Below, in pieces: positions 1-7,903 of a stretch of DNA of 26,936 bases (the first letter of the stretch is position 1; every line of letters begins with the position of its first letter). The notes beneath the pieces are model-generated. The model was not told the origin of the DNA. It saw only the letters and a list, made by a program, of their open reading frames with translations, and ran no database searches. Source of the DNA: Mycolicibacterium porcinum (GTDB lineage: Bacteria > Actinomycetota > Actinomycetes > Mycobacteriales > Mycobacteriaceae). Position numbers and translations under genes: made by a program. The DNA is taken from positions 1 to 26,936 of the forward strand of contig MSTD01000063.1 of NCBI GenBank assembly GCA_001942045.1, written 5' to 3'.

Positions 1-1
1 G

Positions 2-481
2 TACGTGAGCGAGCGACGCGGCTACGTTCTCCTGGTTGCTTCGATGATGGCCCTCGTCCCCAGCCCGACGGCCGCGGCCTATGCCGCGACGAAGGCCGGC
101 GTCGAGGCCTTCGGTCGGGCGTTGCGTGTCGAGCTGGCCGACCAGGATGTCCGGGTCGGGGTCGCCTACTTCGGTCTGATCGATACGGGCATGGTGCGAA
201 ACATCGTGTCGACCACCGGCTTCGGCGATGCTCTGGCATCGCTGCCAGGCTTCCTGGGCAAGCCCGCACCGGTGGCCCGGGCCGCGTCGGTCATGGTCTC
301 CGGCATCGCGCGCCGAGCCAACCGGGTGTTCGCGCCCGGATACGTCCGGGTATTGCTCGACCTGCGGACCCCGCTGGCCTTGACGGATCGTCTGCTACCG
401 CGAAACCGCAATATCAACACCATCATTCGACAGGCCGCGATGCCGGCGACAGCCCTGGCGAATTCGGCGGCCCGGTCATGA
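2..481 (+). CDS. Short-chain dehydrogenase/reductase, C-terminal part (cut by window edge)
   Basis: The reading frame is open from the window edge to TGA at 479-481, so only about 160 C-terminal residues are visible. The SDR catalytic motif is present: Tyr and Lys in YAATK, with an upstream Ser in the VASMM stretch. The N-terminal Rossmann fold and GxxxGxG motif lie outside the window. The family catalyses NAD(P)-dependent alcohol/ketone interconversion. The tail after the active site, rich in Arg and ending near RQAAMPATALANSAARS, resembles SadH-like mycobacterial SDRs. Its stop overlaps the start of the monooxygenase by ATGA (478-481), which indicates translational coupling. A role in making the ketone used by the next enzyme is inferred from this position only. 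The GTG at base 5 is an internal codon, not the start. Confidence 0.85.
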   Translation, partial: YVSERRGYVLLVASMMALVPSPTAAAYAATKAGVEAFGRALRVELADQDVRVGVAYFGLIDTGMVRNIVSTTGFGDALASLPGFLGKPAPVARAASVMVSGIARRANRVFAPGYVRVLLDLRTPLALTDRLLPRNRNINTIIRQAAMPATALANSAARS

Positions 482-2118
482 CCGGTGGTAATCGAAGCCG
501 CAAACGTTTGCCGTCGGTGGTGATCGTCGGGGCCGGAATGTCCGGGATGTGTATGGCGATCAAATTGTGTCAGGCAGGCATCACCGACGTGACCCTCTAT
601 GAGAGGGCGCCCGAGGTCGGCGGGACCTGGCGTGACAACACCTACCCCGGCCTGAGCTGTGATGTGGCTTCGCGGTTCTACCAGTACACCTTCGCGCCCA
701 ACCCGACCTGGAGCCACTTCTTCTCCCCGGGTGGCGAGATCCAGGCCTATTTCGCCCGAGTAGCCGACGATTTCGGTCTGCGCGACCGGATCCAGTTCAA
801 CACCGAGGTCGTCGACGCGGTGTTCGCCGACGGCAAATGGCGGATCCGTACCGCCGCGGGCGAGGAGACCGTGGTCGACTTCCTCATCCTGGCGACCGGA
901 GTCCTGCGCGATCCCCAGTATCCGAATATCAAGGGGCTCGGTGATTTCGGCGGTGCCGTCATGCATTCAGCGCGATGGGACCACACGGTACAGACCACCG
1001 GAAGGCAGGTCGCGGTCGTCGGCACCGGATCGACCGGCGTGCAGATCGTGTGCGGGCTTGCGCGGGAGGTCGAGCGTCTTACGTTGTTCCAGCGCAGTGC
1101 GCAGTGGGTGGTTCCGTTCCCCAACCGCCCTTATTCGAGAACGGCCGACCCGCTCCGAGAACGGCTGCCGATATTGGGCCACCTCGCCTACCACACCTAT
1201 CGCAGGCTGTACGAACTCCTGCTCCAGGCGATGGTGCGGCCGGGATGGCAGCGCACCCTGCTGAGCAAGATATGCCGGGCCAGTCTGCGTACGGTGCGGG
1301 ATCCGGAGCTGCGGCGCCGCCTGACCCCCGACTACCAGCCGATGTGCCGTCGCCTGATCCTCTCGGCCGGGTTCTACCGGGTGATGCAGCGCGACAACGT
1401 GGATCTGATGACCGACGCCATCGACCACATCGAGGCGCGCGGCATCGTCACCGCAGACGGTGTATTGCACGAGGTGGACGTCATCGCCTTGGCCACCGGC
1501 TTCGATGCACATGCCTACATGAGGCCGATGCGGATCACCGGTCGCGACGGCCTCACCATCGACGAGGCGTGGACCGACGGACCGAAGGCGCATCTGACCG
1601 TGGCGATGCCGGGATTCCCGAACCTGTTCATGCTGATGGGCCCGCACAGCCCGCTGGGCAACTACTCGCTCATCGCCGTCGCCGAGACACAGGCCGATCA
1701 CATCCGCAGCTGGATCGACCGGTGGTGTGCCGGTCAGTTCGACTCGGTCGAGCCCAGGCAAACCGCGACCGATCAGTTCTACGCCGAGATGCGAGAGGCG
1801 ATGCCGGGCACCGTCTGGACGACGGGCTGCAGCAGCTGGTACCTGGGAGCCGACGGCCTACCCGAACTCTGGCCGTGGACTCCGGCCCGCTACCGCGCCC
1901 GGCTTGGTCAACCCCCGGCCATGGACGACTACGACCTCCGGCACGGAGCCGGTACGACGGCGAGGACGCACTGGTGGCCATCCGTGTCCCGCCGATTGTT
2001 CTGCGAACCATCGCACGTCCGGTCGGCCGCCTCATTTTCATGCCGCGGGACTCATGGCCGGTGCAACGACGTGCGCTGGACATGGCCTTTGCCTGGCCCG
2101 GTGCGCCGCGTGAGTTAG
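478..2118 (+). CDS. Baeyer-Villiger-type FAD/NADPH flavoprotein monooxygenase (MymA-like)
   Basis: The protein has 546 codons and starts at ATG 478 inside an ATGA overlap. FAD-binding GAGMSG is at residues 18-23 and NADPH-binding GTGSTG at 182-187. The Baeyer-Villiger fingerprint F-G-G-x-x-x-H-S-x-x-W-D is at 157-168, followed later by an ATGFD motif. Such enzymes insert oxygen next to a carbonyl to give an ester or lactone, although some relatives act on heteroatoms. Recognisable family sequence runs to about residue 488 (LWPWTPARYR, then MDDYDLR). Residues 489-546 look unlike the family and are read in a second frame across the first 145 bp of the esterase gene. M. tuberculosis MymA is about 495 residues, so the tail probably reflects a lost stop or a frameshift. 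The esterase directly downstream fits hydrolysis of the ester product. Confidence 0.88.
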   Translation: MTGGNRSRKRLPSVVIVGAGMSGMCMAIKLCQAGITDVTLYERAPEVGGTWRDNTYPGLSCDVASRFYQYTFAPNPTWSHFFSPGGEIQAYFARVADDFGLRDRIQFNTEVVDAVFADGKWRIRTAAGEETVVDFLILATGVLRDPQYPNIKGLGDFGGAVMHSARWDHTVQTTGRQVAVVGTGSTGVQIVCGLAREVERLTLFQRSAQWVVPFPNRPYSRTADPLRERLPILGHLAYHTYRRLYELLLQAMVRPGWQRTLLSKICRASLRTVRDPELRRRLTPDYQPMCRRLILSAGFYRVMQRDNVDLMTDAIDHIEARGIVTADGVLHEVDVIALATGFDAHAYMRPMRITGRDGLTIDEAWTDGPKAHLTVAMPGFPNLFMLMGPHSPLGNYSLIAVAETQADHIRSWIDRWCAGQFDSVEPRQTATDQFYAEMREAMPGTVWTTGCSSWYLGADGLPELWPWTPARYRARLGQPPAMDDYDLRHGAGTTARTHWWPSVSRRLFCEPSHVRSAASFSCRGTHGRCNDVRWTWPLPGPVRRVS

Positions 2119-2891
2119 CGGTCACGGCAACGGAACTCGGTGGCGTACCGACCGAGGTCCTGGCTCCGGAACAACCGGCGGGCCGGGTACTGCTGTACCT
2201 GCACGGCGGGGGCTACACCGTCGGGTCGCCGCGCAGCCATCGGGCCCTGGCCGGTCGCCTTGCCGTCGCGTTGAACGCGGTCACCTACGTCCCCGACTAC
2301 CGGCTGGCTCCCGAGCACCGGTTTCCGGCCGCGTTCGACGATTCGCTGAGGGCATACGAGGCACTGCTGGAATCCGGAAGGCCCGGCGACCGGATCTTCG
2401 TGGCCGGTGACTCGGCCGGCGGGGGACTGTCGCTGGCGCTCGGTGTGGCGGCCGTAGAACGCGGGTTCGCACCGCCGGCGGCTATTGGCCTACTCTGTCC
2501 GGGCATCGATTTCACGCCCGCCGCGCTGGCAACTGCGTCGCGCGCTCGTCGCGAGCCGTTCCTGACACCCGAGTTGCTGCAACGCTTCTGCGATGCCTAT
2601 CTGGGTGCCGGGGACCGCGCGCATCCGGCCGCGTCGCCGCTGCTCGCCGACCTCGCCGGGCTCCCGCCGCTCGTGGTGGATGCCGCGGGGTGCGACCCGC
2701 TGCTGGACCAGTCGCAGCGGCTCGTGGGCAGAGCGCGGCGGTCCGGGGTCACCGTGCACTACCGCGAGCACGCCGGGATGCCGCACGGGTTCCACTCCGG
2801 CGCTGGTCTGATGAAGCAGGCCGACCAGGCGCTCGATGACGTCTCTGCGGCGCTGATCACGTTATCCAACACGGTCGGAAGGACACAATGA
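1974..2891 (+). CDS. HSL-family alpha/beta-hydrolase esterase (LipR-like)
   Basis: The protein has 305 residues from GTG 1974. That start is preceded by GAGGA at 1962-1966 and gives a length like LipR (about 308). The oxyanion-hole HGGG is at 77-80, the nucleophile Ser147 in GDSAGGG, Asp241 in GCDPLLD and His271 in PHGFH, forming a complete hormone-sensitive-lipase triad. The open frame extends far upstream, but that part is out-of-frame monooxygenase sequence. The likely job is hydrolysis of short-chain esters or lactones, probably the product of the upstream monooxygenase (inference from order, as in the mymA-lipR locus). The start lies 145 bp inside the annotated monooxygenase frame, which is abnormal. 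The stop overlaps the following micro-ORF by ATGA (2888-2891). Confidence 0.85.
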   Translation: MAIRVPPIVLRTIARPVGRLIFMPRDSWPVQRRALDMAFAWPGAPRELAVTATELGGVPTEVLAPEQPAGRVLLYLHGGGYTVGSPRSHRALAGRLAVALNAVTYVPDYRLAPEHRFPAAFDDSLRAYEALLESGRPGDRIFVAGDSAGGGLSLALGVAAVERGFAPPAAIGLLCPGIDFTPAALATASRARREPFLTPELLQRFCDAYLGAGDRAHPAASPLLADLAGLPPLVVDAAGCDPLLDQSQRLVGRARRSGVTVHYREHAGMPHGFHSGAGLMKQADQALDDVSAALITLSNTVGRTQ

Positions 2892-2950
2892 AGCTCAATC
2901 CAGTGCCAGGGCTCGTCGCGGTTAGCGGTGCTGCGAACGATGCGTCATGA
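2888..2950 (+). CDS. Putative 20-residue micro-ORF between esterase and aldehyde dehydrogenase
   Basis: ATG at 2888-2890 overlaps the esterase stop (ATGA), and the TGA at 2948-2950 overlaps the ATG of the aldehyde dehydrogenase in the same way. The ORF therefore exactly bridges the two genes. The predicted peptide is MKLNPVPGLVAVSGAANDAS, with no recognised domain and no clear membrane segment. It could be a genuine small protein, a reinitiation relay that carries ribosomes to the next gene, or the remains of a deleted gene. No family was recognised. Confidence 0.4.
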   Translation: MKLNPVPGLVAVSGAANDAS

Positions 2951-4455
2951 GGGTTGTCGAGGAGCTCACCGTTCCCACCCCGACGGCCGGCGGCGACAGG
3001 CGCGAGCTGACGTCACCATTCACCGGCAGGCCAGTCACGACGATCCCGCAGTGCACGGTGGCCGATGTTGAATCCGCGTTTGCCAGAGCAAGATCCGCGC
3101 AGAAACCGTGGGCAAGGCAGCCAATCTCGGAGCGCCGGGCGCTGGTCTGCCGACTGCTCGATCGGCTACGCCAGACACGAGCCGCACTGTTCGACATCCT
3201 CCAGATCGAAGGGGGGAAGGCCCGCATCGATGCCTGCTCCGACTACGGGGAGGCGGTCCTCAGCGGAAGTTGGTATGTGCGGCACGCCGAGCGGTTGATG
3301 CGCTCGGGTAGCCACCCCGGGGTGTTGCCTGGCCTGACCAGGACAACTGAGGTCCGCCATCCGGTCGGCGTGGTTGTCGTCATCGCGCCGTGGAACGCGC
3401 CGATCGGGATCGGTGCCGGTGACAGCATTCCGGCGCTGCTGGCGGGCAACGCGGTGATCCTCAAACCGGACAATCAAACCGCGCTGTCGACCTTGTATCT
3501 GAGGCAGATCGCACTGGAAGTCGGTATCCCCGAGGACGTTTTCCAGGTCATACTCGGCGATCCTGCCGAGGTCGGAGACGCGTTGATTGATGGTGCTGAC
3601 CATGTCGCGTTCACCGGATCGACTGCGACGGGGCGAAAGATCGCCGCCCGCGCAGCCGAACGCCTCATCGGATCTTCACTGGAACTCGGTGGCAAGAATC
3701 CGATGGTCGTGCTGCCGGATGCTGACCTGCGCCGCGCCGCGTCCGCCATTCCGCGGGCGAGCTTTGCCAACGCGGGGCAGGTGTGCCTGACGACCGAACG
3801 GCTCTATGTGCATACATCGATCTTCGGCAGGTTCGTCGAGTTGGCCTGCCGTAAGACACGTGCGATGAGGGTCGGTGCGTCGATGGATTTCAGGTCCGAT
3901 ATGGGTTCGCTCACCACAGGGACGGGGCTGAGGCGCACGAGTGAGTACGTCGAGCAGGCGAAGGTAGCTGGCGGGCGGGCTCGGCCGGATCTGGGCCCGC
4001 TGTTCTACGAGCCCACCATTCTGTCCGGCGTCACCGCCGCAGCGGACCTGCACTCTGCCGAGATCTTCGGTCCGGTGGTCTCGGTGTACGAATTCGAAAC
4101 CGAGGACGAGGTAGTCGATCTCGTGAACTCGACGGAGTACGGCCTGTCGGCGAGCGTGTGGACCCGCGACACCAAGCAGGGTGCCAGGCTGGCCGCCCGG
4201 ATCGATACGGGTGCGGTCAACATCAACGATGCGTACACCGCGGCGTTCGCCTCCCACGCCGCTCCCGCGGGCGGGATGAAGGCCTCGGGACTCGGGCGTC
4301 GGCACGGTGCGGCCGGTCTGCTCCGGTATACCGAGTCGCAGGTCGTCGCGGTGCAGCGCCTTGCGTCACCCGACAGTCGGCTGGGCCTGCCCAGGGCCGT
4401 GCATGGCCGTCTGATGAGTGCGGCCCTCGGCGCGTTGACGCGCCTGCCGCGGTAA
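2947..4455 (+). CDS. NAD(P)-dependent aldehyde dehydrogenase
   Basis: The protein has 502 residues, typical for the ALDH superfamily. Trp149-Asn150 lie in APWNAP, the general base Glu246 in LELGGKNP, and the catalytic Cys280 in AGQVCLTTE. The later EIFGPVVSVYEF motif is present too. The reaction is oxidation of an aldehyde to a carboxylate with NAD(P)+. The N-terminal 30 residues and C-terminal 30 residues are less typical. The sequence recalls the succinate-semialdehyde/betaine-aldehyde branch, but the substrate cannot be read from it. ATG 2947 overlaps the stop of the micro-ORF. In context it would oxidise the aldehyde derived from ester cleavage, either directly or after an SDR has oxidised the released alcohol. 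Confidence 0.9.
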   Translation: MRVVEELTVPTPTAGGDRRELTSPFTGRPVTTIPQCTVADVESAFARARSAQKPWARQPISERRALVCRLLDRLRQTRAALFDILQIEGGKARIDACSDYGEAVLSGSWYVRHAERLMRSGSHPGVLPGLTRTTEVRHPVGVVVVIAPWNAPIGIGAGDSIPALLAGNAVILKPDNQTALSTLYLRQIALEVGIPEDVFQVILGDPAEVGDALIDGADHVAFTGSTATGRKIAARAAERLIGSSLELGGKNPMVVLPDADLRRAASAIPRASFANAGQVCLTTERLYVHTSIFGRFVELACRKTRAMRVGASMDFRSDMGSLTTGTGLRRTSEYVEQAKVAGGRARPDLGPLFYEPTILSGVTAAADLHSAEIFGPVVSVYEFETEDEVVDLVNSTEYGLSASVWTRDTKQGARLAARIDTGAVNINDAYTAAFASHAAPAGGMKASGLGRRHGAAGLLRYTESQVVAVQRLASPDSRLGLPRAVHGRLMSAALGALTRLPR

Positions 4456-4465
4456 TCCACTTACG

Positions 4466-4482
4466 TACCGTTTGGATTGTTT
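4466..4482. promoter_or_regulatory. Possible degenerate TetR operator upstream of tetR
   Basis: TACCGTTTGGATTGTTT matches 12 of 17 positions of the reverse complement of the palindrome before the thiolase gene (TACCAACTGGTTTGTAT). It lies between the aldehyde dehydrogenase stop and the tetR start, where an autoregulatory site would be expected. It lacks the AACnnGTT core, so it is tentative. Confidence 0.22.
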
Positions 4483-4521
4483 ATGAGGAGACTGTCGATC
4501 CGACCACGTAGGATGCATCGG

Positions 4522-5193
4522 GTGACCGCACGTGTGGACGGGCAATCCAAGCGGCGCACGCAGGCTGAGCGTAGCGCCGCGATGCGAGCGCGCCTGCTGG
4601 ACGCCACCGTGGAGTGCCTGGTCACCTACGGGTACGCGGGTACGACCACGCAACGGGTTGCCGAGGTCGCCGGCGTGACGCGAGGCGCCCAGGTGCACCA
4701 TTTCCGGTCCAAGGAAGACCTCGTGGTGGCGGCGATCGAGCATCTGGCCGAGCAGCGAGTCCAGGCCGCGGTTCGCGATCTGGGGCGGGCCGCGAGCAGC
4801 CCTGATGTGGTTTCGACGATGCTCGATTACCTGTGGGAATCGCATCAGGGTCCGATTTTTGTTGCCACACTTGAACTCTGGGTGGCTGCCCGCACCGATG
4901 CGGTACTGGCCGAGCAGATCGAGCGGGTTGAGCCGATCGTCACCGGTGCGCTGATCGGGGCGCTGGCACAGCTGGTTCCGAGCCGGGCCACACAGAAGGA
5001 CTTGCGGGATCTGGCGTTCACCGCGATGGATGCGCTGCGGGGGATCCTGTTGTCCAGCTTCGCTGACCGCAATCCCGAGCGGGCCAAGAAGCGCTGGGAC
5101 CGGGTCTGCGTCCAGCTGCGGGGGATGCTCGCCGAAGCTCTGGGCGGCGAAGGCCTGAGCATCGACAAATTGAGCGCCGGCTCCACTTCGTAA
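4522..5193 (+). CDS. TetR-family transcriptional regulator
   Basis: The protein has 223 residues from GTG 4522, chosen because AGGA at 4510-4513 sits eight bases upstream. ATG 4513 has no room for a ribosome site, and the open frame begins still earlier at TTG 4477. The N-terminal TetR helix-turn-helix spans about residues 22-67, with TTTQRVAEVAGVTRGAQVHHF as its core. The remainder is the variable helical ligand and dimer domain. TetR proteins usually repress nearby genes and release DNA on binding a small molecule, often an acyl-CoA in lipid clusters. The gene sits between the aldehyde dehydrogenase and the thiolase operon, and a strong palindrome precedes the thiolase gene 70 bp downstream. 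That makes it the likely local repressor (inference). Confidence 0.88.
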   Translation: MTARVDGQSKRRTQAERSAAMRARLLDATVECLVTYGYAGTTTQRVAEVAGVTRGAQVHHFRSKEDLVVAAIEHLAEQRVQAAVRDLGRAASSPDVVSTMLDYLWESHQGPIFVATLELWVAARTDAVLAEQIERVEPIVTGALIGALAQLVPSRATQKDLRDLAFTAMDALRGILLSSFADRNPERAKKRWDRVCVQLRGMLAEALGGEGLSIDKLSAGSTS

Positions 5194-5263
5194 CGGCCCG
5201 CCAGGGGCTTCTACCTGCCATTTTCTCGTGCTTTTTCGATGTCCGTTTTACCCTCTTGTTAAG

Positions 5264-5281
5264 ATACAAACCAGTTGGTAT
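5264..5281. promoter_or_regulatory. 18-bp palindromic operator, ATACnAACnnGTTnGTAT, before the thiolase operon
   Basis: ATACAAACCAGTTGGTAT is symmetric at all seven paired positions per arm outside the four unspecified bases (ATAC-A-AAC-CA-GTT-G-GTAT). It lies 33 bp upstream of the thiolase start and just after tetR. A TAAGAT hexamer (5260-5265) overlapping its left edge could be a -10 element. Length and symmetry fit a TetR dimer site. The AACnnGTT core is also the core of the KstR consensus TnnAACnnGTTnnA, but the outer bases differ. The likely ligand is the TetR protein encoded next door. Confidence 0.6.
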
Positions 5282-5313
5282 GTTTCTGGCACCGCACAGA
5301 AAGAGAGGCTTTG

Positions 5314-6519
5314 ATGCCCAACAAGGTGTTTGTGATCGGCGTCGGGATGACGAAATTCGAGAAGCCCGGCGCGCGGGTCAACAGTGACGGATCGGCGTGG
5401 GACTACCCGGACATGGCCCGGGAGTCCGGCTCGAAGGCGTTGGCGGATGCGGGGATTGACTACCGCGAGGTCCAGGAAGCCTATGTTGGCTACGTCTACG
5501 GTGAGTCGACCTCGGGGCAGCGCGCGGTCTACGAGCTGGGGATGACCGGTATCCCGGTCGTCAACGTGAACAACAACTGTTCGACGGGTTCGACCGCGCT
5601 GTACCTGGCAGCCCGCGCGGTTCGCAGTGGCATGGCGGACTGTGCGCTGGCACTCGGTTTCGAGAAGATGCAGCCCGGTTCGCTCGGGTCGACGTACGAC
5701 GACCGGGCGCAGCCGATGGAGAAGCACATCCTGGCGATGGCCGAGATCTCCGAGGTGCTGTTCCCGCCGGCACCGTGGATGTTCGGGGCGGCGGGGCGCG
5801 AGCACATGAAGCAATACGGTTCGACTGCAGAGCATTTCGCGAAGATTGGCTACAAGAACCACAAGCATTCGGTGAACAACCCGTACGCGCAATTCCAGGA
5901 CGAGTACAGCCTGGACGACATCCTCGGTTCTCGGATGATCTACGACCCGCTGACCAAGCTGCAGTGCTCACCGACCTCGGACGGCTCGGGAGCGGCGATC
6001 CTGGCCAGTGAGAGGTTCGTCGACAAGCACGGACTGGCGGACCGGGCCGTGGAGATCGTCGGTCAGGCGATGACCACCGACTTCGAGAACAGCTTCGACG
6101 GCACCTGCAAGGCCCTCATCGGGTACCACATGAATGTCGCTGCAGCCCAGCAGGTTTACGAACAGTCCGGGTTGGGTCCCGACGATTTCCAGGTGATCGA
6201 GCTACACGACTGCTTCAGCGCCAACGAGTTGTTGCTGTACGAGGCGCTGGGATTGTGCGCTGAGGGTGAGGCCGCGAAGTTGATCGACAACGGCGACACC
6301 ACCTATGGCGGCCGCTGGGTGGTCAACCCGTCCGGCGGGCTCATTTCCAAGGGGCATCCGCTCGGTGCTACCGGCCTGGCCCAGTGCGCCGAATTGACCT
6401 GGCAACTGCGAGGCACCGCCGACAAGCGTCAGGTGGACAAGGTCACCGCTGCGCTGCAGCACAACATCGGCCTCGGCGGCGCCGCTGTGGTGACCGCATA
6501 CCGGCGCGCCGAGCGCTGA
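5314..6519 (+). CDS. SCP-x/Ltp-type thiolase (acetyl-CoA acyltransferase)
   Basis: The protein has 401 residues from ATG 5314, preceded by AGAGAGG at 5302-5308. An open frame reaches back to 5275 but through the operator. The nucleophile Cys89 lies in NNNCSTGST, His298-Asp299-Cys300 in [12 protein letters not shown], and His348 in GHPLGATG. The HDCFS form of the second motif marks the sterol-carrier-protein-x/lipid-transfer thiolases rather than FadA. The reaction is thiolytic cleavage of 3-ketoacyl-CoA, often branched or steroid-side-chain-like. The length equals that of Ltp1-type proteins and no SCP2 domain is attached. It opens the beta-oxidation operon and lies directly behind the palindromic operator. 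Confidence 0.92.
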   Translation: MPNKVFVIGVGMTKFEKPGARVNSDGSAWDYPDMARESGSKALADAGIDYREVQEAYVGYVYGESTSGQRAVYELGMTGIPVVNVNNNCSTGSTALYLAARAVRSGMADCALALGFEKMQPGSLGSTYDDRAQPMEKHILAMAEISEVLFPPAPWMFGAAGREHMKQYGSTAEHFAKIGYKNHKHSVNNPYAQFQDEYSLDDILGSRMIYDPLTKLQCSPTSDGSGAAILASERFVDKHGLADRAVEIVGQAMTTDFENSFDGTCKALIGYHMNVAAAQQVYEQSGLGPDDFQVIELHDCFSANELLLYEALGLCAEGEAAKLIDNGDTTYGGRWVVNPSGGLISKGHPLGATGLAQCAELTWQLRGTADKRQVDKVTAALQHNIGLGGAAVVTAYRRAER

Positions 6520-6564
6520 CCCGAACAACAACCAACACCGCAACAACACAAGGAGAGAACGATC

Positions 6565-7005
6565 ATGGGACACATCGAAGCCACCAAGCAGCTGTCGGCG
6601 AGCCCGGAGGCCATCTGGGCCATCGTCTCTGATCTGCCCAACTGGGACAAGTGGTTCACCGTCCACGAGAAGTGGCTGTGCGATGTGCCGGCAACGGTCA
6701 CGCCCGGCACCGCGCTCACCGCCAAGATCGTCATGCTCGGCATGGCCAACAAGATCGAGTGGACCATCGAGAAGATGGAGGCACCCACCACCTTCGTGCT
6801 GTCCGGGACCGGGATGGCCGGCGTCAAGGCCCTCTTCGAGTTCACCGTCACACCGTCCGGCAGCGGCTCTGAGTTCAAGGTGGCGGGCGATTTCGAGGGT
6901 GCGCTGGTGAAGGGTGCCCTGGCCAAGGCCGTCGAGAAGGACGGAGCCAAGCAGCTGGACAAGACGCTCGAGCAGCTCGACGCGCTGGCCTCGGCGGTGG
7001 TCTGA
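6565..7005 (+). CDS. SRPBCC (polyketide-cyclase/START-like) ligand-binding protein
   Basis: The protein has 146 residues with the SRPBCC pattern: an N-terminal strand beginning MGHIEATKQLSASPEAIWAI, a DLPNWDKWF turn, and a long C-terminal helix (about residues 112-143, rich in Lys, Leu and Ala). The fold makes a hydrophobic cavity for lipids or aromatic intermediates. Small mycobacterial relatives are annotated as polyketide cyclase/dehydrase or Rv0910-like proteins, but no antitoxin partner is seen. AAGGAGAG gives a strong ribosome site, and the preceding 45 bases are rich in CAA/AAC and look unstructured, which suggests high translation. The next gene starts after a one-base gap. A role as binder or cyclase for a pathway intermediate is inferred from position. 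Confidence 0.8.
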   Translation: MGHIEATKQLSASPEAIWAIVSDLPNWDKWFTVHEKWLCDVPATVTPGTALTAKIVMLGMANKIEWTIEKMEAPTTFVLSGTGMAGVKALFEFTVTPSGSGSEFKVAGDFEGALVKGALAKAVEKDGAKQLDKTLEQLDALASAVV

Positions 7006-7006
7006 C

Positions 7007-7882
7007 ATGTCCGACGAGGATCTGGCGTTCGACGACGAGGGCCTGAACAAGTGGACCGACGAGGACCGGTTCGAGGTGACCAGGGAACGGCTCATCGAGT
7101 ACGCGAAGGCGACCAATGACCCGATTCCGGCCCACTTGACCGGTGAGGTGGCGCCACCGGTGTTCGCGATCGTGCCGGTGTTCGAATCACTGCTCACTCC
7201 GACCGTCGATGTCGCGCCGGTTGAGCTGATCCCACGGGTGGTGCACGGCGAGCAGGACTTTCACTTCCACCGCCCCATCCGCCCCGGCGACAAGCTGGTC
7301 TCGCGCGGAAAGATGATCGGCTACGAAGGGCTGGAGAAGGGCACGCGCGCTGCGGTCTACCTCGAATGCCGCACCGAGGACGGCGAACTCGTCAACGAGC
7401 AGTACGTGACGTGTTTCTTCCGGGGGCATGACGCCGGCAAGAAGATCGGTGAGTTGAGCCCCGAGCACAAGTTCGACGACTCCCTGCACAACCGGGCCCC
7501 ATTGGCCAAGGTCGTCCAGCACGTCGACACCGACCAGACGTTCCGGTATTCACCGGCGTCGGGCGACCCGATGCCGATCCACCTGGACGAAGAGGTCGCC
7601 AGGGATGCCGGGTTACCGGGCATCATCGCCCACGGCCTGTGCACCATGGCGTTCACCTCCTGGGCGATCCTCACCGAGGTCGGCGGATCGGATGTCAACC
7701 GTCTCAAGCGGTTTGCAGTGCGGTTCTCCAAGATGGTCTTCCCCGGGGACGACCTGGAGACCCGAATCTGGCAGACCGACCGCAGCGGTGGTGCCACCAC
7801 GTACGCGTTCGAGACCGCCCGGAACGGGGACGCCGGCGAGGAATTCGCCATTACCGACGGCCTGGCCGTCATCGCCGACTAG
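7007..7882 (+). CDS. MaoC-family double hot-dog enoyl-CoA hydratase
   Basis: The protein has 291 residues from ATG 7007, one base after the previous stop. The N-terminal half (about 1-150) resembles the FAS1-type dehydratase/MaoC N-domain. The C-terminal half carries the hydratase-2 motif with Asp187 and His192 (SGDPMPIHLD), followed by AGLPGIIAHGLC. The reaction is hydration of 2-enoyl-CoA to (R)-3-hydroxyacyl-CoA. The usual motif is SGDxNPIH; here Met189 replaces the Asn, while the catalytic Asp and His remain. The SDR directly downstream would oxidise the hydroxyacyl-CoA, as in the peroxisomal multifunctional-enzyme type 2 pathway. Activity is likely but should be stated with care because of that substitution. 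Confidence 0.87.
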   Translation: MSDEDLAFDDEGLNKWTDEDRFEVTRERLIEYAKATNDPIPAHLTGEVAPPVFAIVPVFESLLTPTVDVAPVELIPRVVHGEQDFHFHRPIRPGDKLVSRGKMIGYEGLEKGTRAAVYLECRTEDGELVNEQYVTCFFRGHDAGKKIGELSPEHKFDDSLHNRAPLAKVVQHVDTDQTFRYSPASGDPMPIHLDEEVARDAGLPGIIAHGLCTMAFTSWAILTEVGGSDVNRLKRFAVRFSKMVFPGDDLETRIWQTDRSGGATTYAFETARNGDAGEEFAITDGLAVIAD

Positions 7883-7903
7883 ACGAATCACAGGAGTACG
7901 CAC

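Noticed and set aside
975..1973. Long upstream extension of the esterase frame
   Set aside because: The extension is Arg/Pro-rich out-of-frame monooxygenase sequence; GTG 1974 gives the family length.
5194..5250. Terminator behind tetR (CAGG/CCTG with T-rich tail)
   Set aside because: The stem is only four base pairs with an eight-base loop.
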